Below, one piece after another: positions 32,104 to 42,192 of a stretch of 64,000 nt of DNA. The notes beneath the pieces are model-generated. The model did no database searches. It was not told where the DNA came from and saw only the letters and a program-made list of their open reading frames with translations. This DNA comes from Methanoculleus sp. 7T (lineage in GTDB: Archaea > Halobacteriota > Methanomicrobia > Methanomicrobiales > Methanoculleaceae). The position numbers were made by a program, and so were the translations under genes. The stretch's first letter is position 1; the number at the start of each line of letters is the position of its first letter. Location of the stretch: positions 1,116,001 through 1,180,000 of the forward strand of contig NZ_JALPRP010000001.1 in assembly GCF_023195915.1 (NCBI RefSeq). Reading direction: 5' to 3'.

Positions 32104-32858
32104 GCGAATACGAACCCCTCCAGTCGCTTCCGCCGGTCCCGCGCCGACATCAGGGCGGACCCGATCAGGAACGCATCGCAGTGCCGGGCGAGGTTCCGGA
32201 CGTCCCAGGGCCAGGTGATGCCGCTCTCGGAGACCACGGTCCTCCTCTCGTCGCGTGCCGCCCATGCAAGCCGGGCCGTCGTCGAGAGGTCGATCGTCAT
32301 CGTCTCGAGGTTGCGGTTGTTGATCCCGATGAGGTTCGCCTCCGTCGCGAGGGCACGCTCCATCTCGCCTCTATCGTGGACCTCGACGAGCGGCTCAAGA
32401 CCGAGCGCGAGCGCCTCGTCGACGAACGCGGGGAGGCAGTTCCCGAGCACCCTGGCGATCAGGAGGACGGCGTCGGCGCCGAGCGCCCGGGTCTCCGCGA
32501 GTTGGCGCTCGTCGATGATGAAGTCCTTCCTGAGGATCGGGACCGTTACCGCACGCCGTACCCGGACGAGGAACTCGGTGCTCCCCCCAAAGTAGGTGGG
32601 TTCGGTGAGCACCGAGAGGCCGACGGCCCCGGAGGCGGCGAACTCCCGGGCGATCGCCTCGGGAGTGCAGCCGTCGTGAATCCTGCCGCGCGACGGAGAG
32701 GCGTACTTCACCTCGGCGATGATCGCGTGCCTATCCCGGCACCCCCGTATGGCTCGCTCAAGGCTCCGACGAGGCACAGCGCCGGGGCTGACTGCCGGAA
32801 GAGGGGCGAGGCCCTCCAAGCGCTCGCCGGTCGACCTGATGATCTCGTCGAGGATCAT
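32100..32858 (-). CDS. trpC: Indole-3-glycerol-phosphate synthase
   Basis: The 252-residue TIM barrel closes the indole ring. Visible landmarks are [13 protein letters not shown] (catalytic Lys), [22 protein letters not shown] (catalytic Lys), the [10 protein letters not shown] loop and VSESGI. I chose the ATG at 32858 because it overlaps the trpD stop. The frame continues upstream into trpD without a better start. It lies in the fully overlapping trp operon. Confidence 0.94.
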   Translation of the reverse strand: MILDEIIRSTGERLEGLAPLPAVSPGAVPRRSLERAIRGCRDRHAIIAEVKYASPSRGRIHDGCTPEAIAREFAASGAVGLSVLTEPTYFGGSTEFLVRVRRAVTVPILRKDFIIDERQLAETRALGADAVLLIARVLGNCLPAFVDEALALGLEPLVEVHDRGEMERALATEANLIGINNRNLETMTIDLSTTARLAWAARDERRTVVSESGITWPWDVRNLARHCDAFLIGSALMSARDRRKRLEGFVFA

Positions 32859-33871
32859 GCCCCGCCTCCCGTCGCCTCGATCAGCCGGCGGAGACAATCG
32901 AGCGCGGCTCCCGAGTCGATCGACTCCTCTGCACGGGTAACCCCCTCCGCGAGATCCGCGGCCTTCCCGCCGAGGCAGATCGCCGCCCCGGCGTTGATGA
33001 GGACGATGTCTCGGGCGGGGCCACTGTTGCCCGCGAGGACGGAGAGGAGGGTCCGGGCGTTCTCCTCGGGCCCGCCGCCTCGGAGGGCGGCAACGGATGA
33101 GCGCGGGATCCCGAACTCGGTGCAGTCGAGGGTGTAGGTCCGGACCCTGCCGTCGCGGAGCTCCGCGACTGTCGTCGGACCGGTCGTCGTGATCTCGTCG
33201 AGACCGGCGCCGTGGACCACCATCGCCCGTTCAGTCCCGAGGTCGCCGAGCACTCTCGCGACCGGAACGGTCAGGCGGGGGTCGTAGACCCCGAGGAGGT
33301 GCGCCCCGGCACGGGCCGGGTTCGTGAGGGGGCCGAGGAGGTTGAAGACCGTCCGGATCCCGATCTCCTGCCGGGCCGACCGGGCGTGCTGCATTGCCGG
33401 ATGGTAGGCCGGGGCGAAGAGGAAGGCGATCCCGGCGGCCGAGAGGATATCCGGGACACGGTCTGGCGGGGCCGCGACCGAGACGCCGAGCGCCTCGAGG
33501 ACGTCGGCCGAGCCGCACCGGCTCGATACGCCCCGGTTCCCGTGCTTCACGACCAAGACCCCCGCACCGGCGGCGACGAAGGCGGCCGCGGTGCTGATGT
33601 TGAAGGTCCCCGCACCGTCGCCCCCGGTCCCGCAGGTATCCACCCGCGCCTCAGGGGCCGGGAGGGAGACCGGGACGGCCGCCGCCCGCATCACCCGGGC
33701 GAACGCCGCTATCTCCGCCTCGGTCTCCCCCTTCATCCGCAGCGCCGTGAGGAACCCGCCGATCTGAGCCGGGGTCGCGGAACCCTGCACGATCTCCTCC
33801 ATCGCCCCCATCGCCTCGGCCGGGGTGAGGTCCGTGCCCGAGGAGACCCGGGCGATCGCCTCTCGGATCAT
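32855..33871 (-). CDS. trpD: Anthranilate phosphoribosyltransferase
   Basis: The 338-residue enzyme transfers phosphoribose from PRPP to anthranilate. It has the [15 protein letters not shown] glycine-rich PRPP site (about residues 76-90), [15 protein letters not shown] and the GPLTNPARA loop. The length is typical. The ATG at 33871 overlaps the trpG stop by 4 nt. It stands alone and is not fused to trpG as in some bacteria. Confidence 0.95.
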   Translation of the reverse strand: MIREAIARVSSGTDLTPAEAMGAMEEIVQGSATPAQIGGFLTALRMKGETEAEIAAFARVMRAAAVPVSLPAPEARVDTCGTGGDGAGTFNISTAAAFVAAGAGVLVVKHGNRGVSSRCGSADVLEALGVSVAAPPDRVPDILSAAGIAFLFAPAYHPAMQHARSARQEIGIRTVFNLLGPLTNPARAGAHLLGVYDPRLTVPVARVLGDLGTERAMVVHGAGLDEITTTGPTTVAELRDGRVRTYTLDCTEFGIPRSSVAALRGGGPEENARTLLSVLAGNSGPARDIVLINAGAAICLGGKAADLAEGVTRAEESIDSGAALDCLRRLIEATGGGA

Positions 33872-34452
33872 GTCACGCCCCCCGAACCGGAGAGGAAGTT
33901 TGCCATCAGCCGGGCTCCGTCGGGGGTGAGGATGCTCTCCGGGTGGAACTGCACCCCCTCGATCGGGAACTCCCGGTGCCGGACGCCCATGACCGCCCCG
34001 TCGCCCTCGCTTCGGGCCGTCACTTCGAGACAATCCGGGATCGTGGTCGGGTCGATGACGAGCGAGTGGTAGCGGGTCGCAACGAAGGGGCTCGCCACCC
34101 CTGCATAGACCCCGCAACCGTCGTGCCGGACGAGCGACACCTTTCCGTGCATCGGCCGGCCGGCCCGGACGACCTCAGCGCCGAAAGCGAGGCCGATCGC
34201 CTGGTGGCCGAGGCAGACCCCGAGCGTCGGGACGGTGCGGCTGATCGTGCCGAGAATCGCCAGGTAGAGGGCGGAGTCCCGGGGATGCCCCGGCCCCGGC
34301 GAGAGGACGACCCGGTCGAACCCCTCGGAGCGGAATCGGTCGAGCGGCGTATCGCTCTTCACCACGACCGGTTCCGCCCCGAGCATCCCGATCTGCTGGC
34401 AGAGGTTGTGGGTGAAACTCCCGTAGCCGTCGACGACGAGCACCCGCATCAT
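33868..34452 (-). CDS. trpG: Anthranilate synthase glutaminase subunit
   Basis: The 194-residue class I glutamine amidotransferase supplies ammonia to TrpE. The oxyanion SPGPGHP, the nucleophile in [10 protein letters not shown] and the catalytic His-Glu in VQFHPESI are all intact. It could also serve PabA, but its place in the operon points to tryptophan. It starts ATGATG at 34452, overlapping the end of trpE. Confidence 0.94.
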   Translation of the reverse strand: MMRVLVVDGYGSFTHNLCQQIGMLGAEPVVVKSDTPLDRFRSEGFDRVVLSPGPGHPRDSALYLAILGTISRTVPTLGVCLGHQAIGLAFGAEVVRAGRPMHGKVSLVRHDGCGVYAGVASPFVATRYHSLVIDPTTIPDCLEVTARSEGDGAVMGVRHREFPIEGVQFHPESILTPDGARLMANFLSGSGGVT

Positions 34453-35879
34453 CGCACCTCCGCCGCACCGAGCGCCGCAAGCATCGCCCGCCCTTTGTTC
34501 TCGGTCTCGACCCACTCTCGGTCGGGATCGGAGTCGGCCACGATCCCGGCCCCCACCTGGACGGAGGCGACGCCGCCCTGCACGACGACCGTCCGGATCG
34601 CGATCGCAAGGTCCATCGTGCCGGCAAAGCTGATGTAGCCGGCCGCTCCCGCGTAGACCGCTCGCCGGAGCCCTTCCACCTCGGCGATGATCTCCATCGC
34701 CCGGGCCTTCGGAGCCCCCGAGACGGTCCCCGCCGGGAAGCAGGACCGCAGAGCGTCGAACCGGTCGCACCCCGGACGGAGGGTGCCCGAGACCGTGGAG
34801 ACGATGTGCTGGACGTGCGAGAACCGTTCGACGGCCATGAACTCCTCAACCGAGACGCTCCCGAAGGCGGAGACCGCCCCGACGTCGTTCCTCGCGAGGT
34901 CGACGAGCATGATATGCTCGGAGCGCTCCTTCTCGTCGGCGAGGAGTTCTGCGGCCAGACGGTCGTCCTCGGTCGGAGTCGACCCCCGCGGCCTGGTGCC
35001 GGCGATCGGGACCGTCGTCACCCGGTCACCCTCAACCCGGACGAGCATCTCGGGGCTGCTCCCGGCGACCGCAAGGTCGCCGAAGTCGAAGTAGTACATA
35101 TAGGGGCTCGGGTTCTTTGCCCGCAGCCGCCGGTAGACGCCGAACGGGTCGCCCTCGGCGGGGCAGGTGAGCCTCCGGGAGAGGACCGCTTGGAAGATAT
35201 CGCCTGCCGCGATGTGCTCCTTGACCCGGAGGACCGCCCCCGAGAACTCTTCGCGGGTGCAGGACGACGATGCGGCGACCCCATCCGGGTCCGGGTCGGC
35301 CGGGCAGACGGGGACGAGGCTGCGTATCCGCTCGACCCTCCCGGCGATTGCCGCCCGAGCCCGGCGGTGCTCCTCCTCCGGGTCGTCCCCGTCGGCGATG
35401 AGCAGGTTCGCGACGACCGCGAGCCGCTGCGCACGGTGGTCGAGGGCGAGGCAGTCTCGCGCCAGCATGAACCGGGCGACCGGCTCCTCCGCAGGTCCCG
35501 ACCGAATCGCAGGATGGAGAGAAGCGACGAGGTCGTAGGTGAAGTAACCGGCAAGCCCTCCCGAGAACCGGGGGAGGGGCGAGGGTGCAACCCGGAACCG
35601 GCCCATGAGCGAGCGGACGGCGTCGACCGCGTCGACGGCCTCGATACCCTCGGCGATCTCGCGGATGCGGGGATCGCCCGCGACCGTCACCATGCCGTCG
35701 GGAGCCACGGCGACGGCCGCAGACGGGGCGGTACAGATGAACGAGTAGCGGGCGGCCTTCTCGCCCCCCTCAAGCGACTCCAGCAGGAACCCGGGGCCGT
35801 CGCGGAGAGCGGCGTAGAGGTCGGCCGGCGAAGAGGCGGGGAGCGGGATCTCGGCAAATACGGGGACGATGAGGGGCAA
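34449..35879 (-). CDS. trpE: Anthranilate synthase component I
   Basis: The 476-residue enzyme converts chorismate and ammonia to anthranilate. It has the feedback-site motif LLESLEGGEKAARYSF (about residues 32-47) and the chorismate-binding signatures IAGTRPRG, DLARNDVG, HIVSTVSG and FPAGTVSGAPK. The LLES motif implies tryptophan feedback inhibition. The start appears to be TTG at 35879 with no strong ribosome site. It lies 52 nt after the trpB2 stop, so both may be on one transcript. Confidence 0.93.
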   Translation of the reverse strand: MPLIVPVFAEIPLPASSPADLYAALRDGPGFLLESLEGGEKAARYSFICTAPSAAVAVAPDGMVTVAGDPRIREIAEGIEAVDAVDAVRSLMGRFRVAPSPLPRFSGGLAGYFTYDLVASLHPAIRSGPAEEPVARFMLARDCLALDHRAQRLAVVANLLIADGDDPEEEHRRARAAIAGRVERIRSLVPVCPADPDPDGVAASSSCTREEFSGAVLRVKEHIAAGDIFQAVLSRRLTCPAEGDPFGVYRRLRAKNPSPYMYYFDFGDLAVAGSSPEMLVRVEGDRVTTVPIAGTRPRGSTPTEDDRLAAELLADEKERSEHIMLVDLARNDVGAVSAFGSVSVEEFMAVERFSHVQHIVSTVSGTLRPGCDRFDALRSCFPAGTVSGAPKARAMEIIAEVEGLRRAVYAGAAGYISFAGTMDLAIAIRTVVVQGGVASVQVGAGIVADSDPDREWVETENKGRAMLAALGAAEVR

Positions 35880-35931
35880 ATCGCCCGGGTTGTGGTTCAG
35901 CTCTCTTCGAGCCCTGTCCAGTCCACCGGCA

Positions 35932-37290
35932 TCACCCCGTCACCGGCAGCCGGGAGAGCGACTCTTTGATCAGCTCTACCGGGTACTCGTAGTCGGCGAG
36001 CCTCCCCGCGAAGTAGGCTTCGTAGGAGGAGAAGTCGAAGTTGCCGTGCCCTGAGTTGTTGAAGAGGATCACCTTTGCCTCCCCGGTCTCCCGGCACCTG
36101 AGGGCCTCGTCGATCACGGCCTTCACGGCATGGGCGGCCTCGGGCGCGACGACGATCCCCTCGGTCCGGGCGAAGGTCACGGCAGCCTCGAAGACCTCGT
36201 TCTGGTAGTAGGCGACCGGTCTGACCACCCCGTCGTGAACAAGCCGGGAGACGAGCGGCGACGCCCCGTGGTAGCGGAGGCCGCCCGCGTGGATCGCAGG
36301 CGGGACGAAGTCGTGGCCGAGGGTGAACATCCTCATGAGCGGGGTCAACCCCGCGACATCCCCGTAGTCGTAGGTGTAGAGCCCCTTCGTCAGGGTCGGG
36401 CAGGCGGCAGGCTCCACCGCGATGATCTCAGTATCGGGATGCTTTCCGGTCATCTTATCGCCGGCAAACGGGAACGAGATCCCCGCGAAGTTCGAGCCTC
36501 CGCCGACGCATCCGATCACGACGTCGGGGTAGGCATCAGCAACCGCGAGTTGTTCCCGCGCCTCCTGGCCGATGATCGTCTGGTGGAGGCAGACGTGGTT
36601 GAGGACGGAACCGAGCGCGTAGTTGGTGTTGTCGTGGCTTACCGCGTCCTCCACCGCCTCCGATATGGCGATGCCGAGAGAGCCCGGGGTATCCGGGTCG
36701 CGGCCGAGCACCGTCCGGCCCGCCTTGGTCTTCTCAGACGGGCTCGGGATGCATTCGGCGCCGTAGACCTGCATCATGCTTTTGCGGTAGGGTTTCTGCT
36801 CATACGAACTCCTGACCATGTAGACGGTGCACTCCATATCAAAGAGGCTCGTTGCGAACGCAAGCGACGAACCCCACTGCCCGGCCCCGGTCTCGGTCGC
36901 AAGCCGCTCGATTCCTTCCTCGCGGTTGTAGTAGGCCTGGGGAATGGCGGTGTTGGGCTTGTGCGACCCCGGCGGGCTCACGCCCTCCCACTTGAAGTAG
37001 ATCTTCGCCGGGGTCTTCAAGGCCGCCTCGAGCCTTCGCGCCCGGTAAAGGGGGCTCGGTCTCCAGAGGGTGAGGATATCGCGGACTTCGTCGGGGATAT
37101 CGATGTAGCGCTTCGTGCTCATCTCCTGGCGGATCAGTTCCATCGGGAAGATGGGGCGGAGGTCGTCGGGAGTTGCCGGTTTCCCGGTTGCCGGGTGGAG
37201 GGGCGGGTCCATGGGGCTTGGAAGGTCGGCTTGGATGTTGTACCACCGTTTCGGCATCTCCCCCTCGTCAAGGAGGATCTTCGTCTGCAT
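35932..37290 (-). CDS. trpB2: TrpB2-type tryptophan synthase beta-like protein
   Basis: The protein is 452 residues, longer than TrpB1, with the PLP-lysine in [14 protein letters not shown] and [10 protein letters not shown] for phosphate. The TrpB2 class acts without TrpA, as an indole salvage or O-phosphoserine-dependent enzyme in studied archaea. Which applies here is unknown. I chose the ATG at 37290: GGAGG precedes it and a TATA-like GTATATTAG (37322-37314) places transcription just upstream. A longer frame would begin before this promoter. It precedes trpE in the same direction. Confidence 0.88.
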   Translation of the reverse strand: MQTKILLDEGEMPKRWYNIQADLPSPMDPPLHPATGKPATPDDLRPIFPMELIRQEMSTKRYIDIPDEVRDILTLWRPSPLYRARRLEAALKTPAKIYFKWEGVSPPGSHKPNTAIPQAYYNREEGIERLATETGAGQWGSSLAFATSLFDMECTVYMVRSSYEQKPYRKSMMQVYGAECIPSPSEKTKAGRTVLGRDPDTPGSLGIAISEAVEDAVSHDNTNYALGSVLNHVCLHQTIIGQEAREQLAVADAYPDVVIGCVGGGSNFAGISFPFAGDKMTGKHPDTEIIAVEPAACPTLTKGLYTYDYGDVAGLTPLMRMFTLGHDFVPPAIHAGGLRYHGASPLVSRLVHDGVVRPVAYYQNEVFEAAVTFARTEGIVVAPEAAHAVKAVIDEALRCRETGEAKVILFNNSGHGNFDFSSYEAYFAGRLADYEYPVELIKESLSRLPVTG

Positions 37291-37421
37291 GCCTCCATGG
37301 TGTACTCTGTACGCTAATATACATTGCGCTCCAACTATGCTCGACAAAGCGCTAATTTGTGCCATGGGCCGGCAGAGCCTCCGGGACAAATGGTATATGA
37401 TCGCCCCGCAACTGGTCGGCG

Positions 37422-38000
37422 ATGTACCTCCTCGCCCACGCCATGGCCGGCATTCTCATCGGCCTTCTGCTGGCCTTCATCGCCGACGACCGGCGCGCCG
37501 TCGCGCTCGCCGCACTGGGCGCCGTGCTCCCCGACCTTGTCGACAAGCCGCTCGGACACTTCATCCTCGCGAGAAGCGTAGGCTACGGCAGGATATACTT
37601 CCACGGCCTCACCGTCTTCTTCCTCTTCGTCGTCGCCGGCCTTCTCATCTACCACCACCGCCACCGGATCGGCCTTCTCGCCGTGGCGGCCGGCATGGCG
37701 AGCCACCAGGTCCTCGACGGGATGTGGCACCACCCCGTCGAGTGGTTCTGGCCGTTTCTCGGGCCCATCCCCCATTACTACGACTACTCGGAGAACGTGC
37801 TCTGGGATGCCATCCGACGGGAACTCACCCAACCGAGCGAGTGGATCCTCTTTATCCTAATCGCCGGGCTGTTCGCCGTCTTTTATCGGCGGGAACTTGC
37901 GGCCGCCCTCACCAGGCTCGCAAACTCCCGCAACCATCAAGTGCTCTTCGCCGCGCTTGTCCTTGCCGTCCTCGCCGTGGCCGCACGCCTTCTCCTGTGA
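37422..38000 (+). CDS. DUF457-type membrane-bound metal-dependent hydrolase
   Basis: This 192-residue protein has four to five membrane helices and the histidine-rich pattern of the YdjM/DUF457 family: LLAHAMAG at the start, [13 protein letters not shown], and [11 protein letters not shown]. These could bind a metal at the membrane face. A TATA-like GGTATATGA lies about 28 nt before the ATG, so the gene is probably leaderless. It is divergent from trpB2 and convergent with the methyltransferase gene (6-nt gap). Substrate is unknown. Confidence 0.7.
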   Translation: MYLLAHAMAGILIGLLLAFIADDRRAVALAALGAVLPDLVDKPLGHFILARSVGYGRIYFHGLTVFFLFVVAGLLIYHHRHRIGLLAVAAGMASHQVLDGMWHHPVEWFWPFLGPIPHYYDYSENVLWDAIRRELTQPSEWILFILIAGLFAVFYRRELAAALTRLANSRNHQVLFAALVLAVLAVAARLLL

Positions 38001-38006
38001 AGGCCG

Positions 38007-38858
38007 TCACCCTCGCTTCCGCCACCAGATCGCGGCGTAGGTCGAAGTCCCGGGGAGGATGAGCCTGCCGTCCTGCCAAGCAAGGTGTTCGCTGAAGTAG
38101 TCGCGGAGGATCGCCCGCTGCCGCTGAGTCTCCGCACTCATCCGGGGAGCAAAGTGGTCGACGGCATCCTCCACCGTCGCAAAAGCGACCGTATCATCCA
38201 TCGGGCGCATCAAGACGTTTGGATAGATCCCCAGCCCGTAGAGGACGTTGAAGAGGCAGTCGGCCTTCGGCCTCGGGCGATACGGCGCCCCGTGGAGGTC
38301 TTCCCAGAGCGCAAGGTAAACCCGCTCCCAGAGCGGTTCGTCTGCGAACCAGTAGAGGTGGGCCGACCCGGAATCGGAGAGAGCCGCATCCATCGCGGCG
38401 AGGGCCGACCTGATATCGGGCATGACGAGCGAGAACGAGGCCACAACCCGGTCGTAGGGCGGCGCAAGATCGCGGCTTGGGTCGATCTCCTCCCAGAGGC
38501 CCCGGACGGCGGTGACGGCGGAGATCCCCTCCCGCTCGGCCGCCGCCCGAAGTTCGGCGAGCATCCCCTCCGCAGGATCGACCGCCGTCACCGAGGCCCC
38601 GGCCCGGGCAAGCGGCAGAGCGAGGGTTCCGGGTCCGGACCCGATGTCCAGCACCCGGTCGCCGGGAGAGACCCCGAGATCCCGCAAGGCCTCTGCGACA
38701 CGGCGTGCGTGGTCTGCCTCCGACCGGGCGGCGTACCGCCGCGCCTGCTCTCGGTCGTCCCAGAGGTCGGCACCCTCACGGAACCCCGGGGTCGACCGGT
38801 TCAGGGTGAGCCTCCTCCGCCAGACCTCGTTCCAGTCCACGACGATATCGTCCATCAT
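38007..38858 (-). CDS. Class I SAM-dependent methyltransferase
   Basis: The 283-residue protein has motif I VLDIGSGPGTLALPLA (about residues 70-85) followed by VTAVDPAEGML, standard for class I methyltransferases. The C-terminal half (from about 150) is a separate helical region. The substrate cannot be told. I chose the ATG at 38858 because GAGAGG lies just upstream. An in-frame ATG 39 nt earlier is possible. The gene to the right is divergent, beginning at 38982. Confidence 0.75.
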   Translation of the reverse strand: MMDDIVVDWNEVWRRRLTLNRSTPGFREGADLWDDREQARRYAARSEADHARRVAEALRDLGVSPGDRVLDIGSGPGTLALPLARAGASVTAVDPAEGMLAELRAAAEREGISAVTAVRGLWEEIDPSRDLAPPYDRVVASFSLVMPDIRSALAAMDAALSDSGSAHLYWFADEPLWERVYLALWEDLHGAPYRPRPKADCLFNVLYGLGIYPNVLMRPMDDTVAFATVEDAVDHFAPRMSAETQRQRAILRDYFSEHLAWQDGRLILPGTSTYAAIWWRKRG

Positions 38859-38981
38859 TGCCTCTCGGTCGCCCTTCGAGCGTAAGTAGGTATTCATACG
38901 CTTCCGATACGCTCACTGCAGTCCCGGAAACCCCAACCATTATATACGAGGCCGGAGAGTGGAATACCTGTGGTGAATAGT

Positions 38982-39428
38982 ATGACTGGCGAATCGATGC
39001 TCCAGATAACCGTCGATCAACTTGCAAGAACACTCTGCGCGAGCGCCGTCCTCGGTGCCCCGGTCGAGGCCGGCGACCGGATCATCATACCGGTCGCCGA
39101 GTTCGGGTTCGGGTTCGGGGGTGGTGAAGGTTCGGGAGGACAAAAAGAAGGTAGCCAGAGCGGCGGATCCGGGACCGGCGGTGGAGGCGGAATAACGGCC
39201 GTCGCCCTGATCCTCATCACCAAGGGCGTGCCCGGCCCCGAGGGCATTCAGGTGATATCGCTGAAGAAGAAGAGCGAGATCGCCGAGGTGATAACGACGA
39301 TCGGGGAGACGGTCGGGCCGCACGTTGCTAAAGCGCTCGAGAAGGGCGGCGAGATGATGATGCAGCGCAAGGGAAAGGCGCCCGAGGCGGGAAAGGAGAT
39401 CCCGATCAGCGGTGAAGAAGAGGCTTAA
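38982..39428 (+). CDS. GerW (YtfJ) family protein
   Basis: The protein is 148 residues. It has the family sequence VEAGDRIIIPVAEFGFGFG followed by a Gly/Ser-rich loop and GGGGGITAVALILI. In sporulating Firmicutes the relative YtfJ/GerW affects spore germination. In archaea its role is unknown. GGTGA precedes the ATG at 38982, and a TATATA element at about 38941-38946 places the start site close by. The next gene, a DUF2953 protein, is also the neighbour of ytfJ in Bacillus (ytfI), so the pair is conserved across domains. Confidence 0.78.
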   Translation: MTGESMLQITVDQLARTLCASAVLGAPVEAGDRIIIPVAEFGFGFGGGEGSGGQKEGSQSGGSGTGGGGGITAVALILITKGVPGPEGIQVISLKKKSEIAEVITTIGETVGPHVAKALEKGGEMMMQRKGKAPEAGKEIPISGEEEA

Positions 39429-39449
39429 GGTCCTTTTCACCTCCTTTCT

Positions 39450-40121
39450 ATGGCTGCGACGATTCTCCTCGCTATCCTGCTTGTCATCGCCGTCATCCTC
39501 CTCTTCGTCCTGCTTGCCCTTTATCTGGTCCCGGTGACCGTCTCGACGGTTGCCGAGTGCACGCGGGAGAGAGCCCGGGCGACGGCAACCGTAGCCTGGG
39601 GCATTGTGGGGGGGAGGGTCCGGATCACCGAGGGTGCGCAGGTGCTCGAGGTCCTGCTCGCGGGCCGCCCGGTCGTGACCCGAGACCTCGCCGAGATAAC
39701 GAAACCCGCCCCGCCGGAGAGAGAGAAAGAAGAACGAAAACCGGCCCTTCCGGCAAGAGAATACCTCAACGCCGCCGTCGACCTCTGGCCCCAGCTCCGG
39801 AAGGTCCTTGCAGCCGTCTATCGGTCGCTCTACCTCGAGACGCTCCGCGGGGACGTCACCCTCGGTCTTGAGAGCCCCGCCGACACCGGCGTGATCTACG
39901 GGTACTGCACCGCAGTCCGCTACGCCCTCCGGCCGGCTGAGGCGGTCGACTTCGTGATGACCCCGGTCTTCGACCACGAGGTCTTCGAAGGCACCTTCAC
40001 GCTCCGGATGCAGATCCGCCGGCCGCTCCTGATCATCATCCCGGTCGTGGGCGCTCTTCTGCAAAAACCGGTCCGGCAGCGGCTCAGCCAAGTATCGGGG
40101 AGAGGTGCTCCGAGTGCGTGA
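39450..40121 (+). CDS. DUF2953 membrane-anchored protein
   Basis: The protein is 223 residues with one long N-terminal membrane helix (about 3-28) and an outer or cytoplasmic domain that matches DUF2953, including the late phrase 'VYGYC-x-AVRYAL' seen here as IYGYCTAVRYAL. It starts 21 nt after the GerW-family gene. The 3' end overlaps the next small gene by 17 nt. A joint function with GerW is supported by conserved adjacency, but its nature is unknown. Confidence 0.72.
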   Translation: MAATILLAILLVIAVILLFVLLALYLVPVTVSTVAECTRERARATATVAWGIVGGRVRITEGAQVLEVLLAGRPVVTRDLAEITKPAPPEREKEERKPALPAREYLNAAVDLWPQLRKVLAAVYRSLYLETLRGDVTLGLESPADTGVIYGYCTAVRYALRPAEAVDFVMTPVFDHEVFEGTFTLRMQIRRPLLIIIPVVGALLQKPVRQRLSQVSGRGAPSA

Positions 40122-40386
40122 GGCGGAGGGGTGCGGCGACCTCGTCGTCGGCGGCGCCCGCAGGGTCGGAGACCGGTGCATCATCCCGGTCGTCAGGACG
40201 CTCGCCGTATGCCGGGGGGAAACGGCCGTGGTCGGCCTGACGCCGGTCGCGCTCCTCTTCGCCGAAGGAGATGACGAGTATGTCGCGCTCCTCCCGGGAG
40301 CGCCCCTCTCTATCGGAGATGCGCTCGGTCCCCTCCGCGAGGATATCGAACGGGAAAAAAAGAAGTGTGGGGACAGTCACTCGTAG
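40105..40386 (+). CDS. Small hypothetical protein in GerW/DUF2953 cluster
   Basis: The protein is 93 residues. The phrase GDRCIIPVVRTL echoes VEAGDRIIIPVAEF of the GerW-family protein two genes upstream, so it may be a distant, shortened relative. GAGAGGTG could serve either the GTG at 40105 or the GTG at 40114. It overlaps the DUF2953 gene at its start, and its last 10 bases overlap the end of the convergent permease gene. It may be real because it is tightly packed with its neighbours and has a matching motif. Confidence 0.5.
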   Translation: MLRVREAEGCGDLVVGGARRVGDRCIIPVVRTLAVCRGETAVVGLTPVALLFAEGDDEYVALLPGAPLSIGDALGPLREDIEREKKKCGDSHS

Positions 40387-41518
40387 CGCAGTGCCTGGAT
40401 CGGGTTTAAGTGCGCCGCCTTCCAGGCCGGGTAGAAGCCGGAGGCCACGCTCGTGATGACGCCGAAGGCCATCCCGAAGACGATGTAGAGGAGGCTCGTC
40501 GGGTTGAAGAGGTAGTCCGCATTCCCGACGATGACCGCCGTCACCAGGTATCCGGCGCCGAAACTGAGCACCCCGCCGATGACGGCACCCGCAATCCCGA
40601 GGATCAGGGCCTCATAAATGAACATCCGCATCACCTCGCTCCGTCGGGTGCCGATGCTCCGCAGGACGCCGATCTCTTTGATCCGCTCGGTGACCGACAT
40701 CAGCATCACGTTTAAGATCGAGACTCCCGCGACGATGAGGGATACCGCGCCGATACCCATCAAGAAGACCGTGATCGAGTCGGCGGCCGCGAAGACGCCC
40801 TCGAGGATCCCTCGGGTATCCATGACGTTGACGACATCCTCCCGCCGGTTCATCTTCTCCTCGATCGCCTCCTTGACCGCATCGAGGTCGTTGATGTCTC
40901 TGACCTTCACGATGACCTGGTCGTACTCATCCTTGTCGTAGTGATTCGAGTACCACCGGTAAGGCACGATGACGGCGTAGTCGGGATTGATATCAAACCC
41001 CATCCCCCGCTCTTCGAGCACACCCACCACCCGCAGCGTCTCGCCCCCGATCGTGACCCTGGCACCGAGTTTGAGGCCGGTATCTTTGCTGTTCTCGGCA
41101 AGTTGCTTTCCGATCAGGCATCCGGCGCCGGTATCCTTCGGGTAGGCCCCCGCTTCCTTCTCAAGCAGGAAGGGGATATCCTTGGCCGGAATCGCATAGA
41201 TCATGGCGCCGCTCTTGGTCTCGCCCACGGTTATCGTATCGAAGGTGGTCGCGAAGGGTATGGCTCGATTGGAGCCGGCCGCCCGGGCGATGTCGTCCAC
41301 TTGCCGCTCGGTGAGTTCCTTGGTGCCCGAACTCGCCGCCGGGGAGACGATGATGGTGTCGCCGACATCGGTGACCATGTCGCCGAACATGAGGCCGATG
41401 CTGTTGCCGAGGATGCCCATCGTGGCGATCGCGATCACACCGATGACGATCCCGGTGACCGCGAGGACCGACCGGAGCCAGTGGCGGCTGACGTTCCGGC
41501 GAGCGAGGTCGAGGAAGG

Positions 41519-41522
<4 letters not shown>
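40377..41522 (-). CDS. MacB/FtsX-type ABC permease
   Basis: The 381-residue protein has an N-terminal membrane helix, a large extracytoplasmic MacB-core-like domain (about residues 45-235) and three C-terminal helices. The phrase SVTERIKEIGVLRSIGTRR is diagnostic of the FtsX/LolC/MacB permease family. Such proteins act as mechanical transducers rather than channels. It overlaps its ATPase gene by 4 nt. The substrate may be a lipoprotein, peptide or surface component. The companion COG1361-type protein suggests export or assembly at the surface. Confidence 0.85.
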
Positions 41523-42187
<665 letters not shown>

Positions 42188-42192
42188 CGTCG

